Shown here piece by piece: positions 13,701 through 28,700 of a DNA stretch of 64,000 nucleotides. Location: positions 9,887,401-9,951,400 of the forward strand of contig OZ021722.1 of NCBI GenBank assembly GCA_963978545.1. Reading direction: 5' to 3'. The DNA comes from Linyphia triangularis (Eukaryota; Arthropoda; Arachnida; Araneae; Linyphiidae). How positions within the stretch are numbered: position 1 is the stretch's first letter; the number at the start of each line of letters is the position of its first letter. Position numbers and translations under genes: made by a program. Under the pieces are notes generated by a model. That model did no database searches. It worked only from the letters and a program-made list of their open reading frames with translations, and was not told the DNA's origin.

Positions 13701-16700
13701 ATTAATCCGTTAAGTCACATCAGTGGTCAAACTGACGTATTAATTATAACTTTTCACTATGAGTAGTTTGATTATAGTAAACTTAATTAAGTTATGAATT
13801 ATCTGATTTGTAACTCGGAATTTTTTTTTGAAAACTTAATATTATGTGTATAAAAATATATAATAACAAAAAAGCCTATACAAATATCTAAAAAAAAAAA
13901 AAAATTAATAGAATGGTGTAATTTTTATGATAATTTCATTTTTACCTGTTACATTCTATCATATTGCTTTCATCCTTGTAGATTCACATTGGTGGAGTTC
14001 CTAACTTCAAGCAAGTTGGTATTGCTGTCACTCAAAACTTTACAGGATGCATTGAAAATCTGTTTTTCAACAACACAAACTTTATTTCCGAGCTAAAGCA
14101 GAAATTAACATCCTATAAACAGTATGGAGATATTACATATACTTGTCAGGTAAGATTTCTACTCATACATAAGCCATGAAATTGAAAATTTATATCCGTT
14201 ATTGATAATTGTTTAATGTTTAGGCCTCTTGTTAAGGAGTGTTTTTATTTAATATCTAATAAGTTATTTCATTTATACAGTTACTACATAATTCCTTCCT
14301 GAAACATAAACAAGTCAGTTTACTACCTTACACAAAACTATCTGTAAATTTGTTTTATGAATGCACAAGTTTCTGAAACATATATTAAATCCTTTGGAAT
14401 CATTAACTCTTGCAAAATATTTGTTTTTACTAGCTACAACCCTACATATTATTTAAATACAATGGGAATAGATTCATTGCTTATTCAAAATTTTAATGTT
14501 GCTTTATTTGTTGTGACATTAATTTTTCATTTAATGTTAAATTCTAAATCCTGATAATCTTACATTTTTAGTATACTTTTACCATTTTCAAAATTCTCAC
14601 CAAAGTTGATGATATTGTCAAAACTTTTTAAATTCCAAACCTTTTTGAATTGTTTAACATACAAGTTTTCAAGTACTTTTTCTAAATTTTGTTTGCTTAT
14701 CTATTGTTTATTTTTGATTGATGGATCCTATATTTTTCTCCTCAGTATGAACAAGTAATCCCTGTTACCTTTGTTACTTCTGAAGCCCATTTGAAGCTCT
14801 CGGGCTACAAGCAGTCAGTGATGAATTGTAGTTTTGACTTTAGAACATTTAATGAAGATGGACTGTTGTTATACAATAAATTTTCTCAAAATGGATTTGT
14901 TAAAGTAAGTTCTACAATATATATATTTTTTAAATATCTTTCAGCACTGCCATTAATTGCAGATGTTCCCTTTAATAAATGGTTTTACAAATGCAGAAAC
15001 AGTATTTTTTTTTTTTTTTTTTTTATCCTCCCTTATGAAGACTGAAGTTTTTACGATAATCCACTATGCTATTTATGCCAACATACATGTGTACAATGCC
15101 ATTAAAATTGTACTCCTTGTCTAATCATGAACATATATAGACCCGCTTTAATTTTTTTTCCATAAGAACTGAAACTTGTATAAGGGTACTTACACAGTGG
15201 AGCCAGGATGGGTGCTTACTCGCATAGTGTGAGATAAATTTTTCTCTTTGGGGATGCACACAGTTCTCCACTGTGTGCGTCTCCATAGAGAAGCATATTT
15301 TAATTTTACCTTGCATTATGCGAGTAACACCCATCCCGGCTCCACTGTGTAAGTTCCCTAAGTAAGCAATTTTGAGCTCATATTGAGTTATCATAACGTT
15401 TGACTACGTAGAAGAAAACGTCCACATACCATTGACTAACTTTTTATTATCACAAAACTTGATAAAATACATTCTCATCGACAACTAGTCTATCGGCCAA
15501 GATTCAGCTTGATTGGATGGCAACAAACTAGTTAATTAGACCCCTGAAGATTTTGGTTGTCACAAATAAAATTAGAGTTAATATAAAGGATTGAAATTCA
15601 TGTCACTCTTTCCATTTCGCCTATCATTTTACTGTTAAGTATTTTTTATTTTTGTAATGGTATTAATGTTTTATTAGAAATATTTCTGTGCGTTTTCCCT
15701 CGTTTACTTAAAAGTTTAAAAATATTTACGTTTATAATATCACGACACATATTCATTGATGAATTAATTTTGGATATGCTTCACTGCTATTAAATAATAT
15801 CTTAATCATTTTTATTTGTACCTAAACTGTTTTTTAATATTAAATTTATCTTTTCAACTTCAAAATGTGTTGCATACTTATAGGTATATATTGAAAAGGG
15901 AAAAATTAAAATTGAATTGCAAGGGGAAAATACTCCAAAAGTCACCACCCAAGCATCTGACAGTGAGTACTGTACTTTTAATGACTCTGAAGGTTTGTTT
16001 AAAATTTAAGTCAAACGTTCATTAATCAGTTGTTTTTGTTTTCAGGACATTTGAGTGATGGTTTATGGCATAGAATCATGCTGGTTCTGCAGAAAAATAG
16101 AATTGAGCTTCATGTCGATGACAAGCCCAGCATCACCACGAGACAGTTTTCAATGCTGACTGGTGATGAATATTTAATTGGAGGTATGTTTAGTTTAACA
16201 TTTGTCAGATAAGATGTTTATCTTTTGTGTATATAATATTTAATTTCTTAGTTTATGTGTTTAAAAAGAAACATCAGTCGCTGTCCTATAGACCTAATGG
16301 TTTATTTTTTTTCTTTCACAATTTCTGCCAGAGTATTGCTTTGAAGCAATTCCCTAGTGGAATCAGCACCTAGGCTCAACTGACCTCCCCATTCACTATG
16401 ACTATTGCTTTGAAGCATGTCAAATTTTATTACAGGCATCACGTCAGTTATAAAGTTCATTAAAAAAAATGTGAATGCATACTAACTTGTATTTTTCCGT
16501 ATTATTACCCTTGTAGTGTTTTTACTTTCAATTTACCCATATGTATGCATAGGGTAGTGAAAGTATAGCATTTGGTCAACGACAAAAAAATTCAATTTAT
16601 TTTGCATTTCTCCACGTTTTAAAACATCCTGATTTCAAAAAAGTGATCTAGGAAACGTGTGTATCTGTGATCAGCATAACTTTTGAATAAATTGGCCTAG

Positions 16701-19700
16701 TGACCTTGAGACAGACCTACCATTAAAATCATGTTTATTTTCATGATTGCTAAAAAATGACTATGTGGTAATTGCTCTTAAAGTGTTCTAAACATCCCTC
16801 TTCCCCCCCCCCCCCCTTCTCCGAAATTCCTGTAAAAAGTCTTTAATGGCGTAAAATGTTGAAAAACGAATGCCTTCATCACAGAGTTCTCTTTCCTTGA
16901 GTATGGCTCATCAACTATAATTTTTCTCCTCTTCTCATTTTCACTTATAAGAAAGGACAATGTAAGAATTGTCGAAAAGTGTATCGCCAAATTCACCATT
17001 TTAGCGGAGTTTTTTTTTTAAAGACTCATTTATGAATTATCTACAAAAATATTGCCAAACTGGCCTTTTTATCTGAAGGAAGGATGAAAATATAAAAATG
17101 GTAAATGACACAAATTCACGTCAGTATTATAGCGTAATTGAAAGTTGTCTCGTGTTCCATACCCCTACTTATGAGTTACCTTGCAATTACTTAAAAAGAT
17201 TAATAATAATAAAATAAATCTTCAAATATTTTAAAAAGAATTTTAATTATTGATGTGATGCCTGTTATAAAATTTCTCATGTTTCAAAAAAATACTCTTG
17301 AAGAAATTGAGACTAAAAATAAAGCATTAAGTCTATGGGGTAGGGACAGATTGACGTTCCATCTTAATATCTGTATTACAAAGAAGAACGAGCCTAAGAA
17401 CAAAAGACATTTTTTGTTTTATTGGAAATTATTGCTTAAAACTTGTTTTATTTTGAATTATTATTAATATCCCTATCCTGTATAGTTGGCCAAATATTAC
17501 ATAAACTTGTTTGGTTAGATATTTTTTAAACTTATCACAATAAACAAACATTTAAATTTTTCTCTGCATTGTTTTTACTTTGTAAGCTTGTTTTTGAATA
17601 TTTAGTTTGTAAATGAATTTTGTATTTCTAGATGAATGGTTTAAATGGATTTTGGTCATTGTGTATTAAAAATACAGTTTTTGTTTCTATAAAAAAAAGC
17701 TACAAATCTTGTATTTGTTTACATTTTTACAAAATTTAGCCCTTGTTCCTTCTGAACTCTTTAGTAGTTCCTACATTTATTTAAAAGTTGGATCTTTAAA
17801 AACTTCATTGAATTGACGTTTTCCTTTAAAAATCTTGTTTATCATAAATTACAAAGTTTATTTTTTACTAAGTTTTTTCTTTTTGTTCAGTTTAATATGT
17901 GATGATTTATTAGGTTACAATTATTTTACTGTACTGTACTGCGTGTCTAGTTCTGTAAAATAAGATTAGACTTGCAACGTATTTTGTAAAATTTTTAAAT
18001 GGAAGTTATTTAAGTAAATACGTAATGTAGTAAAAAAAAGTTCTTAATAAAAGTTAAGGTGATATTACTTAAGTTCGAAGTAACAGCGTTCAGTAATAGG
18101 CTAGGCTCTGATCGCTGGCTAACATGTTAATTCCCTGTCATTCAAATGATTTTAGTCTACCAAGTGTTATATAATATCAACAATACAACAGTAAGCTATA
18201 CATGTGATATACCTCGTGGTATTAGTGACGGTGCATAAGGTCCTGCTATAACAGTGTTCATCATGCTGGTCTGGGAATTGTAACTGATATTGCTTTAAAT
18301 TAATATAACCCATAAAAACAAATTGTTTAATATAAACCCTTTGTATGCATTCATAATTTTTATATTCATTAACATAGCACCATTTCTGTTGTCAGCATAT
18401 GCTTGGTGTTTGCATCTGATCTTAAATATTAAAAACATCTCTATCAGCAAAATATGCGGTAAACTACTTTTCAAAATTTATTCACTAAAAACAAATGTGA
18501 ATGCATTCACATCCAATTATCTTTTAATCCTTAAAAGCAACCTCTAAGTGACTGTCACAGCTCCCAAAATGTGATAGCATGCATTGTTATCGACATCGAA
18601 GCTATCTGCCAAGTTTCAGCCCGATTGGATGACAGCAAGGGGGTTAATTAGACTTCTGCCGATTTACCCGCCATTGACATACCCAACCAACCACTCACCC
18701 ACGCACAAAGCTAATACAATGGATTTCAAAAGAGCAAAAATGTAGTAGACTTTTTTATTAAATGGGTAATATTTTTGTTACATTTTAGGTGGTCTATATG
18801 GATCTCCTGGTTTTGTGGGATGTATGCGATACATTCACATAGAAGGGCACTACATTCGAGTAACCTCCTTACCTAGTCATCGTTATTCAGCAGAAGGAGT
18901 TGTGTTTGATGCGTGCCAAATGACTGATCGGTATGAAAATATCTAGAATAAAGTTTAATTTATATATAGTAAATCATATAAAATGTGTTTACTTTTGAAA
19001 CTTCTAATGCTCTCCTATAAATTAATTTTAAAAAATCTGGTATTTGTTTTAATGTTTTTTTAGAAAAGTATCTTGTTTTCCTATGTACTTTTAAAGGTTT
19101 TTAGATTAAATTGGAAAACAATTCTTTGTTAATTTATGTGTGCTTATTTTTAGAACTTTATCTTTGTGATTACTCAGGATGCTCTTTTATCAGTTAAAAG
19201 TTATCTCGAAGAAAATACAAAGTGACAATAAATAAAATTATCACAATAAACACAGATTAAATTTATCTGCATCGTTTTAACTTTGCAAGTTTGTTTTTGA
19301 GTAATTGTTTTGGAAATGAATTTTGTATTTTTAGTGAAGTGAAATAACTCATAAATTTTTATCGTTGTGTGTTTAAAAAATACAGTTTTTGTTTCTATAA
19401 AAAAAGCTACAAATTACATATTTGTTTATATTGTTACGAATTTTAGTATATTTGTAAATATTTCGTAGTGTTAATTTTGTAAATAGTAATTTATGTACAA
19501 GACAGTGCAATAGTTCGACGTTAAATTGGTTTCCCTTCAGTGAGCATCTCAATGTTTGATAGCGAGTTTTACAGAGGTAACTCTGGGAAGCGAGTTTCAA
19601 GGGGCAGGGCATTTAACATTATTGTAATGGGAATCTCGCCAAATTGGCGAGATAGAGCCAAGTTGGCGATTGTTTTGGCGAATAATTTTTTTCGCCAAAC

Positions 19701-22700
19701 TTGGCGACATTTTCGGTACATGTATATAGGACTTTTCGACTACAATCCGGAAAGTTCTCCAAATGTCTATCTCTGGAAAGTTCAAGAAGATTCGCAGCCT
19801 CCCCTATATAAACCCGGCCGTGAGTGAGTTAGTTAGTTGTTGACTGTTTTTGAGTCACAGAGCTAGTTGTTAGCTGAGTCCGTTAGTTGACTGAAGTTAG
19901 TTGATTTTGAATCACTGAGTTAGTTGTCTCTCAACGTTCATTGTGAGAGCTGTATTCCTGACTTGAGTTAGTTCTTGGATTTTGAGTCACTGAATTAGTT
20001 GACTGGAGATACTGAGCGAACTGTATTGCATTGTCTTTTGCGGCGATTTAGCAGTTGTTTGTCAAGTTTTTAACTGCTGTTTTGAGCTCTATTGAGGTGA
20101 AAAGAGCTGTATTGTGTCTACTAGAACGAGAAGTTCTGGAGCTGTAAGAGAACTGTGAAGAGGTATTTTGGAATAAATTTCTGTAAGATCTGATTTTGGC
20201 TTCAAATCTTTCGAACCCGTACAACGCAACAATATTATTAATTTCAATGTACTTAGTACTGTGATTTTTTTTTAATAGTTTTTTTTTTTAACATTTTAAT
20301 TTTAATTAAATCCTTTTAACAGCAGTATTTCAAACTGATCAATGAAACACTTTATTAATTAACTAATTAGTTTATTGCTTTGTGGTACTATTTCTGTGTT
20401 TATCTATTTAAAATAAATTGTGCGCTCAATAGCTTTTTGTTCATGAAGTTGTTTATTAATGCACTTAATGATTATTCTTCCCTTATTAAAGCATCACAAT
20501 CAAACTTGTTTTCATTACAAAAACATATCAAATTCCTAATTATAATTATTCTGTAGTTGTATTCCAAATCCTTGTGAACATGGAGGTGTGTGCAAACAGA
20601 ATTGGGAAGAATTTAAGTGCAATTGCGAGAAAACTGGCTACTCTGGAGCTGTTTGTCATACCCGTAAGATAAGTTTTATTTTTCAATATGAACCCATGAG
20701 CTGTGTTATATTTGTACAATAATTTCTCCTAAAACTCTACTTTTAGCTGTGAACTTTGTATCCTGTGAAGCATATAAATTAGCATTTCCCAAAAGCAGAA
20801 GAATAGATATAAATGTGGACATAGATGGAAGTGGTCCCTTGGAATTTTTTCCAGTTACTTGTGAATATCCATGTGAGTTTCAGAAGTTAAATGTGCTGAT
20901 AAAACATTTTTGTAACATTTATTATTTGCTCACACTTTTTACTTTTCTTTGTAGTTGAAGGTCCTGCAGTGACAATTCTACATCATAAGAATGAGAGACC
21001 GACTGACGTGAAAGGCTTTAGCAAGCCTGGAAGTTTCATACAGAACATCATCTACAATGCTGAAATGGAGCAGATAATTCAGCTTGTGAATCGTTCGTAT
21101 AGCTGTAGACAGAACTTACGTTATGAGTGCTACAAGACACGATTGTTCAATTCACCAAGTAAGTTGGTCATATATCATTTGAAATATGTGTACTTAATGA
21201 GATGAGATACTATGCAGGGTTCACACGGTCATTGAAAGTCAATAAAAGCGCTTAATATTTTTGAACTTGTTTTCAAGGCCTTGAAAATGCTTAGAGGTTT
21301 TTAAAAGTCCTTAATTTTTGTGGATGTTGTGTGCCCAATTGCAGAATTTATAAAACAGGGTTCCCATGGTCATTGAAAGTCATTAAAAGTGCTTAATATT
21401 TTTTAACTTGTTTTCAAGGCCTTGAAAGTGCTTGAAAATGCTTAGAGGTGCTTAAAAGTCCTTGAAAATGCTTAGAGGTCCTTAAAAGTCCTTAATTTTT
21501 ACAGATGTTGTCCAACTTCAAAATTCATAAAAATACAACTCGGACTTGCTGTTCCCTCGTGACCGCTACTTATCTGCACCTTATAGGAATTTTCCGTCAT
21601 ATTTGTATTACGCATTCACCAACTTGTAACTTTTTTGATAGAATATACTTTATTAAAAATTTAAATACAGACATGATGCCTGAAAACAAATTTTCATAGG
21701 TCCTTAAAAACATTAATTAGGTCCTTAAAAGTCATTGAAAAGTCATTGATTTTCATTCTGTGATTTGAGTGGGAACCCTGTAAAATACAACTTGGACTTG
21801 CCATCCCCCTGTGACCGCCACTTATCCGCACCTTATCGAAATTATCTGACATATTTGTATTATGCATTCGCCGACTTGTAACTTTTTTGGTAGAATATAC
21901 TTTATTAATAATTTATAAATAGACATGATGCCTGAAAACAAATTTTCAAAGGTCCTTAAAAACATTATTTAGGTCCTTAAAAGTCATTGATTTTCATTCT
22001 GTGATTTGAGTGGGAACCCTGCTATGAATGAAGGGCTTTGTTTGTGGGTCATCTTAGAGAGTGAAAAATTGGTACCAATTGGGTATTAAGTATATTTTAT
22101 TCATCTTAATTTGATGAAATATCCTTATCCTCTTATAAAAAGCAATTCCACAAACATATATATTTATTGAATTCACTAACAACATTCAATTTAATTATTC
22201 TAAAATCCCTTTTGTTTGATAAGTACTTTAGACAAAGGGACTCTCTTCTCTGCTTAATTTTCAAGATTTGAAGTGTGTTTTTATTAAAAATTTGAAAGCT
22301 AAATTAATCTGAACTGTAAGGTTTAAAAACTCATTCAGTTTATTTATTGCCAATTCAATTATTAAATTACTTGTTTAATATTATAAATATTCAGATGATA
22401 TAAGTAAAACATCTCAAAAATGTACTTTATAAGCATGTGTAATGTTTTTATTAACTTTTAAACATTAAGTTATTTATTTATTTTTGCAAAAAAAAAAAAG
22501 GTTTTGCTTTTTAATGTGATTTTCAATTTCTATCTAGCACAATTGGGATTAAACTATTTATCCAGTGAACCTAATAAGTTGTTCCTGAAAGACAATTCTT
22601 TGAACTTTGAAAACATACAAAAAACAAATATTAAATCGCAAGTTACAATCTATAGTAATATATCTATAGTAATATATCTACACAAAATTTATTGTTTTGT

Positions 22701-25700
22701 GTTTAATCATTTCATAATGTGTTTTTAATTTCTCAATTTAACATTTCAATGCTATTATCATTGAGCCAATTGATGTAAATTGTGTCATAAAATTAGTTAT
22801 TTGATTGATTACTACTGAGGAAATTATCTATTCTTTCAATACAATTTCAATCCTGTTTATAAAATAAACAATTATAATTATAAATGTCCCTATACAGCCC
22901 TTGAAGCAGCAGCCTTTGAGCCTTTTTCGTGGTGGGTGAGCCGCAATAACAGACAGATGGACTATTGGGGTGGATCGTTGCCAGGTTCTCGCAAATGCAA
23001 CTGCGGCCTGTTCGGAACATGCAAGGATCCCACCAAGTGGTGCAATTGCGACTCTGATGCCTTTGATAAGGAAGGGTGGTTATCTGATGAGGGAGATTTG
23101 ACGCAGAAGGAGTATTTGCCAGTTAGACAACTGAGAATTGGCGATACCGGAACAACAATGGATGATAAGAGAGGACGATACTATCTGGGACCTTTGATTT
23201 GCGAGGGAGACAGTATGTTGTTATTGTTTTTATTATCTTTGTTGTTTTTCTTTAGTTTCTGAAGAATCCATTGTTTGATTAATTATGTTTTGTTTTATGT
23301 TAGTGTGTTGTATATGATTTCTGATAAAAGAAAAAGTTGTTTTTATTTGGAAGGTTCAAGTTGGAAACAAACCCTGGAAATCTGAGATGTTTCTGAAAAT
23401 TAGGAATTTTTCAAACTTTCACAAAAATTAAGGGAATTTTTTTAATTTTCTATTGCTAATATTTCAGTTGCTATCCCAATTTAGCTGGATGGTGGCATTT
23501 TATTTTTACATACATGTTAAACTGTAGAAATTCTTCTCCTGAAAATCAGAGAAATTCATTTGCTGGCTTTTGTTGCTGTCCTGTGTTTTTTATTTATCCT
23601 TTTTCCTTTAAATCATCAATTGAAAATTTTATACATGGGAAACTTTTAATATTTAAGTTTCAACTGCCATATTTTTCTTTAATTAAAATCTGGTTTTTAT
23701 AATCTTATAACGATTATTAATAATGAATATCTAATCTTATTCATAATTCAAATTCTGTATTCATGTATGATATAGATATAATTGAGAATAGGTTATGGTG
23801 TAAATCGATAGGGGCTGTTAATATACAATATAGTTTTAATTATCTGGTGTTGTTTGTGCTTGAAAAAAATGCTTTTTGAGTTTAAATTAAGGATATTCAT
23901 TTACATTATCATTTACATATTCAGATATCTTTAGGTACTTGTGTGCAAACACAACTATTTTAGGGAAATGCATTTTCTTGTATCGACATCAGCTTACCCC
24001 TGATGCAGCCGGCCATCACTTACTTACAGTTTCTAACTCTTATGCTTACATTATTATCATGATAGATGCAAATTTAATCGGTTCAAGTTGTTTATGTTTA
24101 ATGTTAACCTTCTTGTCTTTACTTTGCAGCACTTTTTGACAACACCATAACATTCTACTACGAGGATGCAACCATAGATCTCCCCACTTTCGACATAGGC
24201 CATTCTGGGGACATTTATTTTCAGTTTAAGACTACTGCTTCGAACGGTGTGCTAGTCAACAGTAGAGGTCCATCAGATTATATTAAAATTATGCTCGTTG
24301 GTAAGTATATTTATTTTAATTTTAATACATTTAGTTATTAGAATTAGAACTAAGTTTTTGCACAACATTATGGTTTAACAGTTTACTTTCATAAAGGAAA
24401 AAATTCCATAAATTATACAAATATTGAACAAGTTTTAGTATCAAAGGGTCATTTTTCAAGCATTAAATTTTGCAAAGAATTCTTTTTCATCTATTGAAGT
24501 TTGTAAAGGATTCTTTTATTTTATTAAAATTTTATCAAAAGTTGGTAAATGTACCCAAGCATTTCTCTTTAATGCCCCCTTCACCTCTTCTTAAAAATCT
24601 CATTTTTAACTAGTGAAGTGTAAAGTATAATTTATCTATGTTTTGTTTAAAGTAACTAAAGCATGTTTTGATACAATATTGCAGAAGGAGACCAAATTCA
24701 GTTTCAGTACCATGCAGGCAATGGCCCCCTAGGAGTAAGCGTCGAGACATCGTACAAGCTGAACGACAACAACTGGCACTCCGTTTTAGTAGAACGCAAC
24801 AGAAAAGAGGCGAGAGTTGTCGTTGATGGGAGCTTAAGTGGTGAAGTCAGAGAACGAGGAGGAGCTGTAAGAGCTCTGCACCTAACTAGCAAGCTTGTCA
24901 TAGGTAGGTCATTGCTCTTTGTTTGCATGTACTTAATTTTTAGGTCCATTGATTTAGTTTAAATTAAAAATGTCTTATTTAAGTGGAAGTTGTTATCTTA
25001 AATAGCAATTCCTTTTCAAATACCTTTTCAAATTATTAAAAGTTACCTGTATGATGGTTTTTATTTTTATTGTCCCATCATTGATTCATTCATCATAAGT
25101 ACAGTTAATGTTTTTAATGTGTTATAGTAATAATAACTGAGTAACATCAGTATTAAGAGGTAGTACTAAAATTTCTTTAAAAAAAAAAAAAATTTGCTTT
25201 AAAATAAAAAGTAGTTCATGCATTTCTGAATAGAATATTTTTATCTTATTTCTCCGATGATTTGAATGCCTCGAAATTACCTGTTATTTATACATCACTA
25301 ATGGGTGCAGTGCTTTGAAATGTCTGCTTAAAGTGTGTTTTTCGAGTACTAGTGTTTTTCAGATACGTTGCAAATTCAAATTTATATATTTACAGAATTA
25401 TTACAAATTTATAAAGCATTTAATTTATGCAGTTTGAAAAAAAATTTCTTCACTGACTTTTATATTTAAAAATCTGTTTTAAAATGTAACATTTAGCTTA
25501 AAAGATCAAATGAAAAAAAGCAAAAAAAAAAATTGCCTATCAAAATTCTGTGGAGTCATTTTCTTTATGTAATTATGTATTGCAGAAAACTTCCACTTAA
25601 ACAAATTTTTTTTTTTTTCTCTCTTTCTCTTAACTTACGCAAAAACACTCAAGTATCAATTATTTTTGATTTTTCTTTATTTTTAATTAAAAAAGAAAAT

Positions 25701-28700
25701 AATAATAATAAAAATATACTCAATATTTAAAAAAAAAATATCTCAGACATATAAATAGTATCTTAGACAATGTAAATTTTTGGAATAAAGATATTTACAA
25801 AGGTTTTTTTTTATATATATATCTTGGTACTGTAGCCCCTTAGTATGAGAAATAAAAATATATAACTAGTTGTATGGTTTAGAAATATTTGGGTTAACTC
25901 GACTTTGCAAAGTACTTAATTTAGCCTTGAGTTGCTGCGAGCAGCTTTTGGGTCTGGGCATGTTATTAAATTAAAACTAAAGGCAATAAGTTTGAGATTA
26001 CCATAGAACAAGAATTCTAAATTTGAAAAATATCTATCTACATATTGATATGTACTGTAACAGGTCTATAAATTTGTCAGGGATTTTTTTTTTTAACAAC
26101 AGTTTTTAGTTCGGGATAAATATCGATATTTAAATTAATATAAAAGAAAATCACAATACTAACTTTATTTGTGAACAAAACAGTATTTTAAGTTTGTCAC
26201 AGCATCCTTTATACATAGTTTTGCTATTATTTATTAATAAAATACCTTTTTAAAACAAATTTCTTATGATCTGTTCAATTTAATTTATTTTTTTTAATTT
26301 ATTGATAATCTTAAGTTGATCAGTGACCACTGGTAACCAATTAAGAACATTTTCTTTCTTTCATAAGCTATTTATATCTGGTAGTTATTCATCTATATAC
26401 ATAAATACACCATGATATTTTTGCAAAAGGAAGGTGATGTGTATATTTGAATTTGTGATTTAATGACACAACTTCCTTTCGTTTACTTTAGGTGCAACAG
26501 TTGAATACAGAGAAGGTTTTGTCGGCTGCTTACGGGCTCTAATGCTGAATGGTGCCTCTGTTGACTTGCAGCGAATGACATCTTATTATTCTTACGGCAT
26601 CGACAATGGCTGCGTTGGAAAGTGCCAGAGTAGTCCTTGTTTGAACAATGGCACTTGTATTGAAGGATACTCAAGTTATGTTTGTGATTGCCAGTGGACT
26701 GGGTTCAAGGGGCCCATTTGTGCTGATGGTAAGTGTTAATTTTTGAGACAGTACTTGGGATTAAAGTAACATTTAAAGGTTCAATCGAATTATCACCTTT
26801 TACTTAGTTCAAGTAATTACTCATAAAAATTTTCATTTGTATTGCTGTATTTTTAAAATGTACCTCTATCTGTTAAATTTTAAGGATTGAGTTTTTATTT
26901 CTGTTTTTTTTTATGCATTGTGACTGCCTCTAATTTTTCATTTAACCCTTTGAAGCACAAATTTCGTTTTTAATGACATTTGGTATGGACTGTCTTTCTG
27001 TGTGATGAAAAAAAATGGAGTATACTTCTTTTTTGAAAAAAAAAAGTATATATATATTTATCCTTACTTTTGCAAATGGTTACATTATGAAACCACAATG
27101 CAAGTAACAGTGAACACAAATGACATACCTAATCGAATTTTTTCTGCATAAAAAAATTGCACTTTGTTTATGGGCATACAAAATCAAAATATTACATTGA
27201 TTATTTATATGTCATGTAATTTTTCTGTGAAACCAGTCTGCATATAAAATTAAAAATTTAAGTGCTTTCTGTGTGGAACCACTGTGTTTCAAAGGGTTAG
27301 GTTGTAGAATTGTTATTTAACGATTGGTCTAATTGAAGTGGACAACTTACGTAGTAAAGTGTAGTAAACTTACTGATGCAGGCTTACATGCTATGTTCTT
27401 GTTGTACACATACAAATACTTGCTGTGCTATTGTTAATGGTATAAATTCAATCAATATATTTTCTGCTAAAAAAAACTAATCATTTTGTTCATTACAGAA
27501 ATTGGTGTGAATTTGCGTTCAGATAATTACATTCGGTATAATTTTGAAAATACTATATCCACTCTTGAAGAATACATTCGCGTCGGCTTTACTACAACTG
27601 ATAAAACTGGCATGATTGTGGGAATGTCATCATATAGCGAAGAATACTTGAATTTGATGATGTCAACCAGTGGTGAGTGTTATGAACATTTGATTGACTT
27701 TTTATTTGTATTTCTAGTGTGTTTAAAAATATGTGTAAAGGTTTTTTTTACATAAATAGAAAGTAGCATGACAATTTATTGGTTTTTGGATAGTGTATAA
27801 TTTATAATGTAATAACTTATAAATACATAACCTAACATTTGTTATAACTAATACATATGTGAGGGAAAGAGCTGTCCCCAACGCATAATATAAGACTCTA
27901 GTTAGAACACGTTTCTGGAATTCTACATTTTAGACTGAAGAAAGGAATACTTTGAAACAGGATTTAAAATTTAAGACATTTTTATTTTTAGAGACAAAAA
28001 TTAGTTTAAACTTTTAAGTAGATATATATCAAGATTTGTAAAAACATGATATCAACAATATTACAAAGACAAAGTGTAAGTCAATATCAGACTAGCAAAA
28101 TCTTCTGCTCCTAACGGAGACAACAGAGGAAAAGAGATCTACAAAGGGCGATGCATGGTTTTTATACAAAAGATACAGAAACTAGAATTTACTTAAGCAG
28201 TAAGTTACTGAATAAAAAAATAATTAAAAATATAAAATTTATTATTAAAAAGTTCTCCATCTGAAAACTCTCCCAGCGGACACTCAAGGTAGGCCTGATC
28301 AGCCTTCGATGCTGCCTCATGAATAAGTTGTAGTTAGTAAATATCCCTTCATACTTATATGAAAATGGCAAATATGAAACAAGTTCTTTTACATTTAAGT
28401 ATTTACTAGTTGTCTAAATATTACGTAATCTAATGCTTTGAAAGGTTTTTTTTTATTTTTTTTTTTAATGTGCTACATGTATACTTTAAAGTAAAATAAT
28501 GACTTTCCGAACAGTTTTTAATGAGAAGATATTTTTAAAAAAATTTAATCTGGTACAAGTATTGTATAGTCTAAATAGTAGTAATTAGTACATTTTATAT
28601 ATCTCTCTTTTTGTTAATAATTTAAAGTTATTGCATAAATGACTATTATAATTGTCTCATAACAGTAAAATAATGTAATTTCTTTACTTTTTAATTGTTT

